Assembly (NCBI RefSeq): GCF_014699005.1 | Contig: NZ_JACWZY010000008.1 | Span: forward strand, 225,872 to 289,871 | Length of the DNA: 64,000 nt | Direction: 5' to 3' | Source: Spirosoma profusum | Lineage (GTDB): Bacteria; Bacteroidota; Bacteroidia; Cytophagales; Spirosomataceae | Part shown: positions 1 to 8,647 of the stretch, one piece after another | Layout: each line of letters begins with the position of its first letter | Position numbering within the stretch: the stretch's first letter is position 1 | Notes under the pieces: generated by a model | The model's database searches: none | What the model was told of the DNA's origin: nothing | What the model saw: the letters and a program-made list of their open reading frames with translations, nothing else | Program-made: the position numbers and the translations under genes

Positions 1-1
1 G

Positions 2-346
2 TTAAGTGTACTTGGCAGTGGAATGTTTGTCATTTACTACGTAACAAACCACGAGATTCCTTTACGATTTTTACCTTCTATCTATTGGATAGTAGGCTCC
101 TCAGGAATATTGTACGTATACTTTTTAGCCACAAACTGGCTCGAAAAAAAATCAATCGTCATTACGTCATTGCTGCCTATTGGTATGAATACGTTATTCT
201 ACTTACTGGTAAGCAATTTTATTTTATTCGCATTAAGCATCAATTTAAAAACAACTCCAGTGCTTGCCTTGTGCATTGGCATTGGCATAATTAGTACAAT
301 TGGATTTCTAATAAATCTAGTTCAGAAGTATCGCTTCGTTACGTAA
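2..346 (+). CDS. C-terminal part of a membrane protein (partial)
   Basis: The reading frame is open from the left edge to a TAA at 344-346, so the gene probably begins outside the window; an internal ATG lies at 23. The visible 114 residues are strongly hydrophobic and fit about three membrane-spanning helices, ending in a short basic tail. I do not recognise the family. No partner gene is visible on the left, and the next gene begins 127 bp downstream. Confidence 0.55.
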   Translation, partial: LSVLGSGMFVIYYVTNHEIPLRFLPSIYWIVGSSGILYVYFLATNWLEKKSIVITSLLPIGMNTLFYLLVSNFILFALSINLKTTPVLALCIGIGIISTIGFLINLVQKYRFVT

Positions 347-473
347 ATCTGTACAATTACCAAAAAAAGCAATCTTGATCGAAACTCTTTACTTATACGG
401 ATCTGAATTAACTGTTTTTTATTTCTAATGATACGTATTGATTTATTAACAACATTTTTTCTAAAAACAACGT

Positions 474-2177
474 ATGAAAACATTCAAACATTTGCTCATC
501 GCGTTTCTCTTTTTGGGAAGCATATCGGCGGGAATTGTCGCCTGTAAAAAAACAACCGACGATTCGATCGTTACGCCGGTTCCTGTAACCAGCATCACTA
601 GTATTGACCCGGCTTCTGCTCCGGTTGGTAGTACAATGGCCATCACGGGAACCAACTTCAGCACCGATCCGGGTAGTAATACAATTACCATTGGGGGTGT
701 TACAGCCACTATTGTATCGGCTACAGATACGCGCATCGTGGTGGTTGTACCGGCTGGAGCCGTTAGTGGTCCCGTTTCGGTGACAGCCAGTGGTCAGACG
801 GCTCAAAGTCAGGGTTCGTTTACGGTTAGTCTTCCTAATATAAAGCCAGTGAAGGAGGTGCGCGGAACAACCTTTGCCAACCTGACATGGAAAAAGGATA
901 CGGTTTACCTGCTCCGTGGAATGGTTTACATTCCGGCTAAATATACCCTGACCATCGAGCCAGGAACGGTTATTAAAGGAGCAGGGCCCGAGCTGGACCC
1001 GTTAGGCACCAATCAGGCAGGTACGTTGATTATTGAGCGTTTAGGAAAAATAGTGGCCGCAGGTACAGCCGCGCAACCCATTGTGTTTACGTCGGCCAAA
1101 CCGGTTAACCAACGTAACTACGGCGATTGGGGTGGCTTATTCCTGATTGGCAAAGGGCCTATTAACCAGTTGGGTACAACGGCTAATCCCAATGGCGTGC
1201 GCGGCACGGTTGAAACCTATGCTGAGCCTTTGGATAACTCAGGTACATTGCAATACGTACGGATTGAATACGCGGGCGCGCTACAGCCTACCACGCCAGC
1301 ATCTCGGTTTAGCGGCTTGACCTTGTATGGCGTAGGATCGGGTACGATCATCGATCATATTCAGGTTTCGTACAGCGGTGGGGACGCGTTTTCCTGGTTC
1401 GGCGGTTCGGCTAATCTGAAAAATCTGTTTGCCTACCGCAGTTTCGACGACAACTGGAGTGTCGATTGGGGATACGTTGGCAATGTCCAGTTTGGTGTTT
1501 CCCTACGTGATCCGGACGTAGCAGATGTATCGGGTTCCAATGGATTTGAGGTGGAAAATTTCACGCCGAGCGTCGCTACCGATGTTTCCGCTGTTGTGTT
1601 AGCGAATGCCCTGACGCAAACGGCGCCTGTTTTTACCAATATCAGTGATTTTGCGTTCAGTGCTACGCCTGTTACAACCGCTACGTCTAAAGGAACAGGT
1701 GCTTATAAGTCAGCAGTATACCTGCGCCGGAACAGTGCAATCAGCATTTACAATTCTCTGTTTTATGGCTATCCGGAAGGATTGCGACTGGAATCAATGG
1801 GCACTGGCTCCGGTTTGACCGGTGGCACCATCGATCTCAGAGGGGTGGTGTTTGCCAATACGTTAACGCCGACAATAGGGGCTGGTGTGCTTACATCCGA
1901 CCAGGTTACAACCTACTTTACCGGTAGTGGACGTAGCAATCAAATCAGTCAACCCACTGACCTGCCAGCTCTGTTGCTGAACGGTTCTACGTTCAGCCTG
2001 ACCACACCTACATTTCTGCCACAGGCTTCATCACCCTTGTTAGCTGGGAGTGTAACAGGAAATAAACTAACCAGTTCATTCTTGACCTCCGTTGCGTATC
2101 GGGGTGCCTTTGGAGCAGATAACTGGTTATCGGGCTGGACAAATACGAATCCACAAGCTACTGATTATGACCGCTAA
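474..2177 (+). CDS. IPT/TIG-domain surface lipoprotein
   Basis: 567 residues. The N terminus is a lipoprotein signal with lipobox ending GIVAC (Cys about residue 24), so the product is probably an outer-membrane lipoprotein. Residues about 38-120 form an IPT/TIG immunoglobulin-like domain (IDPASAPVGSTMAITG). The remainder resembles a large Bacteroidota family with a conserved TLTIEPGTVIKG segment that looks like a right-handed beta-helix start; family members are often misannotated as multidrug transporters. No catalytic residues are recognisable, and a binding or adhesive role at the surface is an inference. It stands alone, followed by a 16-bp-stem hairpin. Confidence 0.85.
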   Translation: MKTFKHLLIAFLFLGSISAGIVACKKTTDDSIVTPVPVTSITSIDPASAPVGSTMAITGTNFSTDPGSNTITIGGVTATIVSATDTRIVVVVPAGAVSGPVSVTASGQTAQSQGSFTVSLPNIKPVKEVRGTTFANLTWKKDTVYLLRGMVYIPAKYTLTIEPGTVIKGAGPELDPLGTNQAGTLIIERLGKIVAAGTAAQPIVFTSAKPVNQRNYGDWGGLFLIGKGPINQLGTTANPNGVRGTVETYAEPLDNSGTLQYVRIEYAGALQPTTPASRFSGLTLYGVGSGTIIDHIQVSYSGGDAFSWFGGSANLKNLFAYRSFDDNWSVDWGYVGNVQFGVSLRDPDVADVSGSNGFEVENFTPSVATDVSAVVLANALTQTAPVFTNISDFAFSATPVTTATSKGTGAYKSAVYLRRNSAISIYNSLFYGYPEGLRLESMGTGSGLTGGTIDLRGVVFANTLTPTIGAGVLTSDQVTTYFTGSGRSNQISQPTDLPALLLNGSTFSLTTPTFLPQASSPLLAGSVTGNKLTSSFLTSVAYRGAFGADNWLSGWTNTNPQATDYDR

Positions 2178-2259
2178 CGAATTCTCTTTTTGGGCCTGCA
2201 AGATTCCTGAAAACAGTCCTCGTACTTAGGAATTTTGTGTGGTTTTATAACAATTTATT

Positions 2260-2308
2260 ATCTGCTCTGATTTTGATCTTTGCAAGAAGAGACAAAATCA
2301 GAGCAGAT
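2260..2308. terminator. 16-bp perfect hairpin after the TIG lipoprotein gene
   Basis: Arms 2260-2275 and 2293-2308 are exact reverse complements (ATCTGCTCTGATTTTG) with a 17-nt loop, 83 bp after the stop codon. There is no clean T tract after the right arm, so it may be a weak terminator or a transcript-stabilising hairpin. Confidence 0.4.
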
Positions 2309-2390
2309 GATGTTTGTGTGACGTTACATATTAGCTATTGTCTATAGCAGTACCGATCAGTGAATACTTTAAAAACGACTACAATTACGT

Positions 2391-2492
2391 ATGGAAACTA
2401 CTATTGAACCACAAAAACCGGCGGTTGACGTACCGGCAACACAGCCCAAACCGAAACGTACCAAACGGCCACGCATTCAAAAGGACAAGTGA
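2391..2492 (+). CDS. 33-residue basic Pro/Lys-rich peptide (possible)
   Basis: ATG at 2391, stop TGA at 2490-2492. The peptide starts METTIEPQKPAVDVPATQ and has a basic tail rich in Lys, Arg and Pro. It is not recognised. Composition resembles the disordered basic tails of small nucleic-acid-binding proteins, but no ribosome site or conservation supports it, so it could be chance. Confidence 0.3.
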   Translation: METTIEPQKPAVDVPATQPKPKRTKRPRIQKDK

Positions 2493-2632
2493 GTGTGTCC
2501 AGCTATAGACTTCTTACTTTTCACGCCAGGAGATGCACGCCTAATTTGCCTCAGCACCCCTTAGCTAATTTCCCTGAACTGTATGTGTTCGCCTGAGTTT
2601 AAGGAAGTAGTATTTACTCAACGCCCGATAAG

Positions 2633-2950
2633 ATGAACCGATTTTCAGTACTCTATTTGCACCACGATGCTTACAGTCATGTTGGCTGTGCTACTCTGGC
2701 TGAAGCAGATAATCTCCTGGGCCAGGTTTTCAGTACGACGGGCGATACACCAGTGGGTATTTATGATGCTAAAACTGAGCTATTCTCTTGGGAGCCAGTA
2801 CTCCAGCAGCAGTATAACCAGATGAGTCTGGAGGAGCAGGGACGACTGGGTCATGAGATGATTGCGATTGTTCAATCGCTTCGAGACGTCCCGATTTCAG
2901 TGCCTGAACAAGAATACAGTCTTGACGTCTACGAGTCTGAAAGCCGTTAA
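2633..2950 (+). CDS. Hypothetical 105-residue protein
   Basis: A soluble, acidic protein with no signal peptide or membrane segment. It has a compact predicted fold (N-terminal YLHHDAYSHVGCATLAEAD, then a helix LEEQGRLGHEMIAIVQSL). The sequence is coherent and the frame uses typical codons, but I recognise no family. Similar short proteins are scattered through Spirosoma-type genomes; that is recollection, not evidence. No operon partner. Confidence 0.5.
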   Translation: MNRFSVLYLHHDAYSHVGCATLAEADNLLGQVFSTTGDTPVGIYDAKTELFSWEPVLQQQYNQMSLEEQGRLGHEMIAIVQSLRDVPISVPEQEYSLDVYESESR

Positions 2951-3033
2951 TTCCCAGATGCACTCGAACGAAGTAATTGCCCATTGGGAAATTTAGTAGT
3001 CCACAGCTAAATCGGTGAACTTACAAACAAGAA

Positions 3034-3246
3034 TTACTGATTCGCTTGCGCCACTTTTTGTCCTGTTGGAATAACGCCTACTGAAATCTTCCGTTCGGTT
3101 TGTTCCAGGTAAACAGCATTATCAGCCGGTTCGATTCGAATGCCCATGTGGTTGGCGTAGGTCAGGGTAAACTCCGCGCCAAAATATAAAATAGCAGCTA
3201 TGTAATAGATCCAGGCCGGATACCTTTTGTGCTTAGTGAGCAGGCT
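3034..3246 (-). pseudogene. C-terminal remnant of a YihY/BrkB-family membrane protein
   Basis: Reading leftward from 3246, the frame encodes 70 residues including KHKRYPAWIYYIAAILYF and GAEFTLTYA, which matches the last transmembrane helix and tail of the YihY/UPF0761 (formerly ribonuclease BN) family. The upstream frame is closed by a stop at 3247-3249, so the first roughly 250 residues are missing. This is a decayed gene end, partly overlapped by the start-side frame of a small membrane protein. Confidence 0.55.
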
Positions 3247-3379
3247 TCAGCCCTTTGATAAAGGTTAAGATCAACCTGCTTAACGATTCGTACTCAACGA
3301 AAGAGAGAATGAGCAGGAACGTAACAATTCCAACACCAATACTGATTGTCGTTCGTAATGACGGCTGAGATTTATTCAT
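3233..3379 (-). CDS. Small single-pass membrane protein, 48 residues
   Basis: ATG at 3377-3379, stop at 3233-3235. The peptide has a short polar N terminus (MNKSQPSLRTTISIGVG), one strong hydrophobic stretch (IVTFLLILSFV) and an amphipathic tail. Its last codons overlap the 5' end of the YihY remnant in another frame. Function is unknown. It may be genuine, or it may be a piece of the same decayed locus. Confidence 0.4.
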   Translation of the reverse strand: MNKSQPSLRTTISIGVGIVTFLLILSFVEYESLSRLILTFIKGLKPAH

Positions 3380-3467
3380 TGCACTTAGTTGTAAACGGTA
3401 ACTACGTACCTACTTGTTACTACCCGATCACCTCTTGACGTAACGACAATCGGGTAGTACGTGAAGA

Positions 3468-4727
3468 TTATAACTTGGTGACGACTATATCGATACGTCG
3501 ATTCTGTTGTCGACCGGCCTCAGTCTGATTCGAAGCGACTGGCTTAGTATCGCCCCGTTCCCGCGTCGAAATTCGGGGCCCTTCAATCCCGGCGTTCACT
3601 AAAGCCGCTTTGACCGCATCGGCTCGCTCGGCAGACAGTGGATCATTGATCGCATCGTCGCCGGTACTGTCGGTGTTACCCTCAATGCCGATGGCCAGCG
3701 TTGGATATGCCTGCATAATCTGGATCAGATCATCGACGTTCGGTTGGGCTGCCGACGTAATGCGGGCAGAATTGGTCTCGAAGGTCAGGTTATCGAAGGT
3801 GAAGACCTTGGGGACTTGTCCGCCTTTGGTGGCTAAAAATTGCGCGAGTGTGTAATTGAATGAATTCTCCGCTACGTTCAGCTTGCGCCCACCCGGCAGA
3901 TCGACGCCTACGCGTACTTGAGGAGTGGCCTCGCTCCCATCCAGATCGCTGGCAATTGTATCCGTTGCCGTGCTCATGGAGCTAGTTGAGTCAGCCCCGG
4001 TCGTTGTCGTTTTTTCATCTTTACGATTACAACCTCGCAGCAGCAAAAACAACAGGATCAGCAAGCCTAACCCAATGAGTAACCAACGTAACAGAGGGAA
4101 TCCAGCGGCTTTCGTCTCTGTTTCGCGGTCCGTTGGGCCGATCGCGGGAGCCGGTGATACGTTAGCTGAAGTTGTCGCACCTGTATCACTTCCAATCAAC
4201 CAGCCGATAGATCCGGCCAGGGCAGCGGGAATCAACCCACGTACCGTATCACTTTCACTCGCCAGTAAGGCAACCAGTTGCGCGCGTGTCAGATTTCGGG
4301 CTTTTACCTGTTTGTGCAGATAACCCATTAGTATCGACATTACTAACCCCGTCAACGTAGTAGCTGATTCCAGGCTAATGCCACTGTATTGAGCTGTCGA
4401 CTCTGCCAACCTCCCCGATTGATTGGGTATCAGTTCACTTAATAGCTGATTACCCGTTTCAGCCGCTTTTTGTCGATGAGTGCCGTTTTCGGCTAATTTC
4501 TTTAAACTGGGGTCCGTATCGAAAGGCGTACTCGTCAGCAGACGGTTCAACGTAGCGGCACCATCATCGCTTTGAGCTCTGTTGACAACTCCGCTAACGA
4601 TAGCGGGTAATAACCCATCGACTGCTTTTTGAACTGGTGCATTGGCTTCATTCAGCAAGCGAGCCAAATCAGCGACAGAGGGGGTTGTGAAGATTGACCG
4701 CAGTTGGTCAAGTAAAGTAGTAGCCAT
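3468..4727 (-). CDS. DUF937 + OmpA-like peptidoglycan-binding membrane protein
   Basis: 419 residues in three parts. Residues about 1-165 are a helical DUF937-type domain (PSVADLARLLNEANAPVQKAV). One membrane helix lies near 211-232 (LLIGLGLLILLFLLLRGC). A C-terminal OmpA domain spans about 310-419, with FETNSARI, the GNTDSTG loop and RRIDIVV. OmpA domains hold the outer envelope to peptidoglycan; the N-terminal domain is then probably cytoplasmic, which is an inference. It is followed by two genes for YsnF-type stress proteins on the same strand, suggesting an envelope-stress setting. Confidence 0.85.
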   Translation of the reverse strand: MATTLLDQLRSIFTTPSVADLARLLNEANAPVQKAVDGLLPAIVSGVVNRAQSDDGAATLNRLLTSTPFDTDPSLKKLAENGTHRQKAAETGNQLLSELIPNQSGRLAESTAQYSGISLESATTLTGLVMSILMGYLHKQVKARNLTRAQLVALLASESDTVRGLIPAALAGSIGWLIGSDTGATTSANVSPAPAIGPTDRETETKAAGFPLLRWLLIGLGLLILLFLLLRGCNRKDEKTTTTGADSTSSMSTATDTIASDLDGSEATPQVRVGVDLPGGRKLNVAENSFNYTLAQFLATKGGQVPKVFTFDNLTFETNSARITSAAQPNVDDLIQIMQAYPTLAIGIEGNTDSTGDDAINDPLSAERADAVKAALVNAGIEGPRISTRERGDTKPVASNQTEAGRQQNRRIDIVVTKL

Positions 4728-4817
4728 TAGAAAGTTGGGAGAAGGATGTTAAAAAAAGTGCCGACAATGGACAGAAAACCGGTTTGGCTTGCTATCCGTT
4801 GTCGGCAGCTACTTCGC

Positions 4818-5738
4818 TTATTTCGTCGAATACGTTACGTCGTCATCCAGATCCGTAGACTGGGTACCAGTCGTCTGGTTCGTCGAACCTAAATTCTCAA
4901 CATCCACTTCGGTCTTGCGAACGGTATCGTGGATGACCTCGTCCCGTTCCGTAACAGCTTTGCCTACCGCAATTTCTTCCACTACGTTGGCCGTCTTCGA
5001 TACAACCGGCACTTCCGCATGCTCAAACAACTCAATCTGCCCCTCCTGAAAAGCAGTTAGATCAGCTTCCGTTGCCGGACGGTTGACCGGGGTGCGACTA
5101 ACCGTCACGCGTTCTTCCCGCAGGCGAATGCTTTCTTCAACGGGCTTGGCCACGATGCGGCTACGCAATCGTACTCCACCCGTCTCGACCGTCCGTTTGC
5201 CTACTTCCAGATTTTCTTCGATTACTTTGATAGACTGATCGCTCTCGGTATCTAATGCTGCAGGGGTAACTGACGTATCAGTAAAAGCAGCTCCCATAGA
5301 CGCACTAGGGGACGTCGTTAGACTGTCGTAGCTGGCCGCCCGTTCGTCTACGTCAATTGCACCCGCTTCGTCCAGAATGTCAGCGGCTTGTTCGGCTTCG
5401 TCCTCAGTTTCGGCATGTACCGTCACTACTGAATGCTGACTGGCTACCTGGGCGTATTTCCGGGTATCTTCCTCATCGTCGCCCCCGAATAAATTACTGA
5501 AGAAATTGCCAATGCCACTACTAGTGTCTTTTGTGTCATTGAAACGGTCTTCAGTCCGGGTTCCGGAGATATTCGTATTGCGATCCTGGCTTGATGAATC
5601 GGAGTCACTGGACGTACCAGATACAGCGGCTGAGAGGTCTACCTGACTACTGGCAAAGCCCTTACTTAGTAATTGATCGACGGCTTGCTGAGCTTCCGTA
5701 GCATCGTCGAATATACCTACAACAGTTTGTTGGGTCAT
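4818..5738 (-). CDS. YsnF/AvaK-type stress protein (DUF2382) with 17M-like N terminus
   Basis: 306 residues. The N terminus (VVGIFDDATEAQQAVDQLLSKGF) resembles the general stress protein 17M/heat-induction domain. A low-complexity Ser/Thr/Asp linker follows. The C-terminal half has the DUF2382 pattern (KVIEENLEVGKRTVETGGVR ... EESIRLREERVTVSRTPVNR ... EEIAVGKAVTERDEVIHDTVRKTEVDVE). Soluble and highly acidic. DUF2382 proteins are stress-associated and biochemically undefined. It sits 32 bp from a second DUF2382 gene and is probably cotranscribed with it. Confidence 0.85.
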   Translation of the reverse strand: MTQQTVVGIFDDATEAQQAVDQLLSKGFASSQVDLSAAVSGTSSDSDSSSQDRNTNISGTRTEDRFNDTKDTSSGIGNFFSNLFGGDDEEDTRKYAQVASQHSVVTVHAETEDEAEQAADILDEAGAIDVDERAASYDSLTTSPSASMGAAFTDTSVTPAALDTESDQSIKVIEENLEVGKRTVETGGVRLRSRIVAKPVEESIRLREERVTVSRTPVNRPATEADLTAFQEGQIELFEHAEVPVVSKTANVVEEIAVGKAVTERDEVIHDTVRKTEVDVENLGSTNQTTGTQSTDLDDDVTYSTK

Positions 5739-5770
5739 GATAGCACTAATTAAAAATGAAAAAACTTGAT

Positions 5771-6247
5771 TTATAACGAAGGCCCATGTGGAGCCGGACG
5801 TCCTGAGGATGCATCGATACGTTCGATGTGGACGTCTTCCCGGCGGAGTGGCACCGACTGGGTTTGCTGGGTTTGGATCTGTCGCCGGGTAACCCGAATT
5901 TCTTCGACCAGCATCAGCCGTTTCTGAATCACCAGTACTTCTTTCATCACTGGATAAATCGTCGTATCCCCTTCCTGACGGGTAAGGGGTGGTTCCTCCA
6001 CGTATTGATTTAGTTCGACTCGCTCAATCTCGATTGTCTCGCTGATCAGGGGTATCTGAACTGTCTGTGGCTCTTCCCGAACGGTCTTGGTAATTAAGAC
6101 CCGACTCGTTTCAACAAGCTGTTTATCAATGTGCAACTGCTCTTCAAGTCGCGGAATAAGCAGGGTTTCTTCGTTCGCACTATCGGTTGCTGGCGGTACG
6201 TGGAGTAATGGCGTTGTATTGGGAGGGACTGAATTGTTCATCAGCAT
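5771..6247 (-). CDS. Short DUF2382 (YsnF-like) protein
   Basis: 158 residues, a DUF2382 module without the 17M-like domain: RLEEQLHIDKQLVETSRVLI, then IPLISETIEIERVELNQYVE and VLVIQKRLMLVEEIRVTRRQ. The strongly alternating charged/hydrophobic pattern suggests extended beta strands or coiled coil. ATG at 6245-6247. It leads the minus-strand pair with the longer DUF2382 gene, so its promoter probably lies in 6250-6450. Confidence 0.8.
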   Translation of the reverse strand: MLMNNSVPPNTTPLLHVPPATDSANEETLLIPRLEEQLHIDKQLVETSRVLITKTVREEPQTVQIPLISETIEIERVELNQYVEEPPLTRQEGDTTIYPVMKEVLVIQKRLMLVEEIRVTRRQIQTQQTQSVPLRREDVHIERIDASSGRPAPHGPSL

Positions 6248-6735
6248 AAATACGCTCGAGCCGTTTAAGAACGAAACACTGCTGACTCAGGCGTAAGGAA
6301 CAGCAAGTGCTTAGTAAGCGGACATAGCTAAAGCTGTCTTTATTGACGTGATTTCCTTCACTCATCCATACATCTAACCTATTTGCCTTACCTAATGATA
6401 AATTATAGTTAGGCTATGGACTGAATCGTCATCGATAGTCCTTTGCCAAATTTTCAGGATGCGTTTCTAAACTCCAGGGTAGCCGACCTGTTAGTCAGTT
6501 TAACCGCACTAGCGTAGAAAGTAAAGCAAAACTGGTCAGCTATCTAAGTCTTCCCAAGTCAGAATGTGTTGGCTTTGTCAGGATAGGGTGGAAAAGGGCG
6601 GTCGTTTTTGTATGTACTTCAAAGCGTAGATGAAAATTCATTCTGATTGCTTTATCGCTCAGTAAACGTAGTATGTACCCACTACCATTTTTTAAATCAA
6701 ATCTCCATTAGACAATCTAAAACATAAAGAAGACC
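6248..6735. other. Intergenic region, no gene seen
   Basis: About 490 bp between the minus-strand DUF2382 pair and a broken plus-strand gene. It must hold the promoter of the DUF2382 genes near its left end. No tRNA, repeat or credible reading frame was recognised. The right part is AT-rich and borders the accessory segment. Confidence 0.5.
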
Positions 6736-6736
6736 C

Positions 6737-6922
6737 GTGGCCACCGCCATTGAAGAACAAACCGCGAAACTCCTCTCAGATATATTTCTGTGGGCGGCTC
6801 TCGGGTCTATGGGTGTTTCGGCCTATTTACAGTTCACTACTAAACCTAAACGCAGTTTATTTGTGAGCCAATGGGCGGTTCCTTGCTTCCAGGTATGGGT
6901 AGTGTCTCACTCAACCGAATAA
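6737..6922 (+). pseudogene. Truncated small conserved protein (broken by the IS1-like fragment)
   Basis: GTG start at 6737. The first 45 or so residues (KLLSDIFLWAALGSMGVSAY, then a charged turn and LFVSQWAVP) match my recollection of a short Bacteroidota protein of about 70 residues whose end normally continues with a second hydrophobic helix. Here the frame switches to unrelated residues after QWAVP, and IS1-like transposase sequence begins about 30 bp on. I read it as a gene cut by insertion and deletion. Confidence 0.5.
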
Positions 6923-7268
6923 GGTTTACGGCTCTACAGAGGGCGAAAACAACGATAAGTGGTATTCACCTGCTGATTGTTCGGGCACGATTAAGAAAGT
7001 GATTGACGGTCGTCCCGATGAAGCACACATTTCTACGTCCTACGTCGAACAGCAAAATCTGACCATGGGTATGCACATGAGACGGTTTACACGGTTAACC
7101 AACACGTTCAGCAAAAAGATTGAGAATCAGTGCCATGCGATTGCGTTACACTTTGAATATTACAACTTCTGCAAGGTGCATAAGACTTTGCGCGTTACCC
7201 CGGCAATGGAAGCCGGACTTACCAGCCGCCCGATGAGCATCCAACAGGTTGTTAAACTGACAGGTTAA
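6903..7268 (+). mobile_element. C-terminal fragment of an IS1-like DDE transposase
   Basis: The open frame 6903-7268 encodes VYGSTEGENNDKWYSPADC, STSYVEQQNLTMGMHMRRF, TRLTNTFSKKIENQC and YYNFCKVHKTLRVTPAMEAG, the typical end of IS1-family transposases. The stop at 6900-6902 and the missing first half (including the early catalytic Asp residues) show that the element is truncated and inactive. No terminal inverted repeats were found around it. Confidence 0.75.
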
Positions 7269-7292
7269 TCTACATCCTTAATCAACAGCCTT

Positions 7293-7607
7293 ATGAAACC
7301 CAACCAAGCCGAAACCTTTTTAAGTGCCCGTATAAAATTACTAAAACGCCATTTACTGGAATGGAAGACGCTGTTAATTAATCAGCGTACTGTTCGGGTC
7401 TTCGCACATGAAAATATTGATACGCTACCCTCCCTCTATTGTAATGCGATAAAGGCTAGTGCCGACTTGTCAATTAGACAGGCTAGTCGTCTAGGCGGAT
7501 TATTGATGAGCCAACAAGAAGAACTTGGACAAATGAAGGCGCGCCACCAACAAGAAGACACCGACTTAGAGCAAATCATAAAAATATCCGAAGAAAATTC
7601 AAACTGA
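7293..7607 (+). CDS. Hypothetical helical protein, 104 residues
   Basis: A soluble, mostly helical protein with a basic N-terminal half (ARIKLLKRHLLEWKTLLINQ) and a Gln/Glu-rich C-terminal helix (QQEELGQMKARHQQEDTDLEQ). It begins 24 bp after the transposase fragment and could be cargo of that decayed element. No family recognised. Confidence 0.45.
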   Translation: MKPNQAETFLSARIKLLKRHLLEWKTLLINQRTVRVFAHENIDTLPSLYCNAIKASADLSIRQASRLGGLLMSQQEELGQMKARHQQEDTDLEQIIKISEENSN

Positions 7608-7693
7608 GACACTACCTTTTTACAATTAGTAGTAGGAAATCGCTTTCTCCGCCAAGTATAGCAACGATGTAAGTAACGTGAATCAGTAAAAGA

Positions 7694-7719
7694 ACAGCCC
7701 CAACGTTTGCCGGAGCTGT
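7694..7719. terminator. Hairpin between convergent genes
   Basis: Stem ACAGCCCC/GGAGCTGT (one G-U pair) around a 10-nt loop. On the minus strand it is followed by a T-rich stretch (TTCTTTTAC), which suits termination of the minus-strand gene ending at 7792. Confidence 0.45.
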
Positions 7720-7791
7720 TTGTGTCATATGTAGATTGACAACAGACATCTCAAACTGGAAGGATTAACTGTTGGACTGGGAATGCAGATA

Positions 7792-8040
7792 CTATTTGTT
7801 CAATAACTTTAGAATCTGTTCCTGATTAGCCAGAATCTTGTCTAATGCCTCTTGATTTTTGAGAATACCACCCTGATTACCCAGGATGGAGTCCTGGTTC
7901 TGAATAATGGTCTTTTGATTTTCTAGCAGAGAATCCAGAGTTCCCTGATTCGACAAGATTGATTCCTGATTTTTGAGGATAGTTTCCTGATTGGACAAAA
8001 TAGTTTCCTGATTTTTCAGGACTTGATCGTTACTTTCCAT
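7792..8040 (-). CDS. Heptad-repeat coiled-coil protein (NQE repeat)
   Basis: 82 residues from the ATG at 8038-8040 (an upstream in-frame ATG at 8088 is less likely, because its extra 16 residues do not fit the repeat). Nearly the whole protein is a 7-residue repeat of the form x-x-NQE-x-IL (KNQETILSNQETIL ...), about ten copies with Asn-Gln at fixed positions and Ile/Leu at the hydrophobic positions. This predicts a long parallel coiled coil with buried Asn. Short Bacteroidota proteins of this kind exist, but their function is unknown. At DNA level the repeat unit is 21 bp. Confidence 0.7.
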   Translation of the reverse strand: MESNDQVLKNQETILSNQETILKNQESILSNQGTLDSLLENQKTIIQNQDSILGNQGGILKNQEALDKILANQEQILKLLNK

Positions 8041-8647
8041 TGGTTTTGTTTTGTAAAGTGAATAAAAGGATAAAAGATTAGGTGACAAATTTACAACGCC
8101 TTCACGTTACATGAATCAAGGCTTTTATCTTATCGGACAAGTCAGTAGCCTACTAATCCTACTTGACCATATTAACCAGTTGCTGGTTAACATAAAAATA
8201 CCGGACCGCTAAGGCACCGCAAATGTCTACCAATGCTACCCACCATGTTGAATAGATACCTCGAAAGCAATCCGTTGACATTCGTTTGTAGAACGGCTAT
8301 TTTCATCCTAGTATAGTTTCTGAATGAGCTCATTCAGTGGCTTCGATGTTATAAGCAATTCAATAGGCGATTCCCGAAAAACCAATTGATCAGTGAATCA
8401 TCCAGTACAACTTGGTAATACTTGTTTGTATGAGCTACTAAATTAAGTTGATAAGTTGTTGTAGACCAGGTTAGCACTTGAGAATAAATCGGGCTAGTTT
8501 GAAGATCGTCCACAATTCTCGTTATCGATCAATGGGTTAATACGAATGGAGCATCACCCTTTTCGGCAGCCCTGTTGGGGCGGTAACAAAAGCAATGCCT
8601 AAGACTACCCTAATAAGATGTCGTTAAGAACATTTACTTTCGTGTCT
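8041..8647. other. Intergenic region upstream of the DUF3347/ABC operon
   Basis: About 600 bp without a credible gene. It holds the divergent promoters of the coiled-coil gene and of the lipoprotein/ABC operon. I looked for a riboswitch near 8540-8620, where a GC-rich stretch precedes the operon, and could not fit a known class. An in-frame ATG at 8618 is an alternative start for the lipoprotein. Confidence 0.4.

Noticed and set aside
8540..8647. Possible riboswitch before the ABC unit
   Set aside because: GC-rich stems are present, but I could not match the conserved core of TPP, cobalamin or other known classes.
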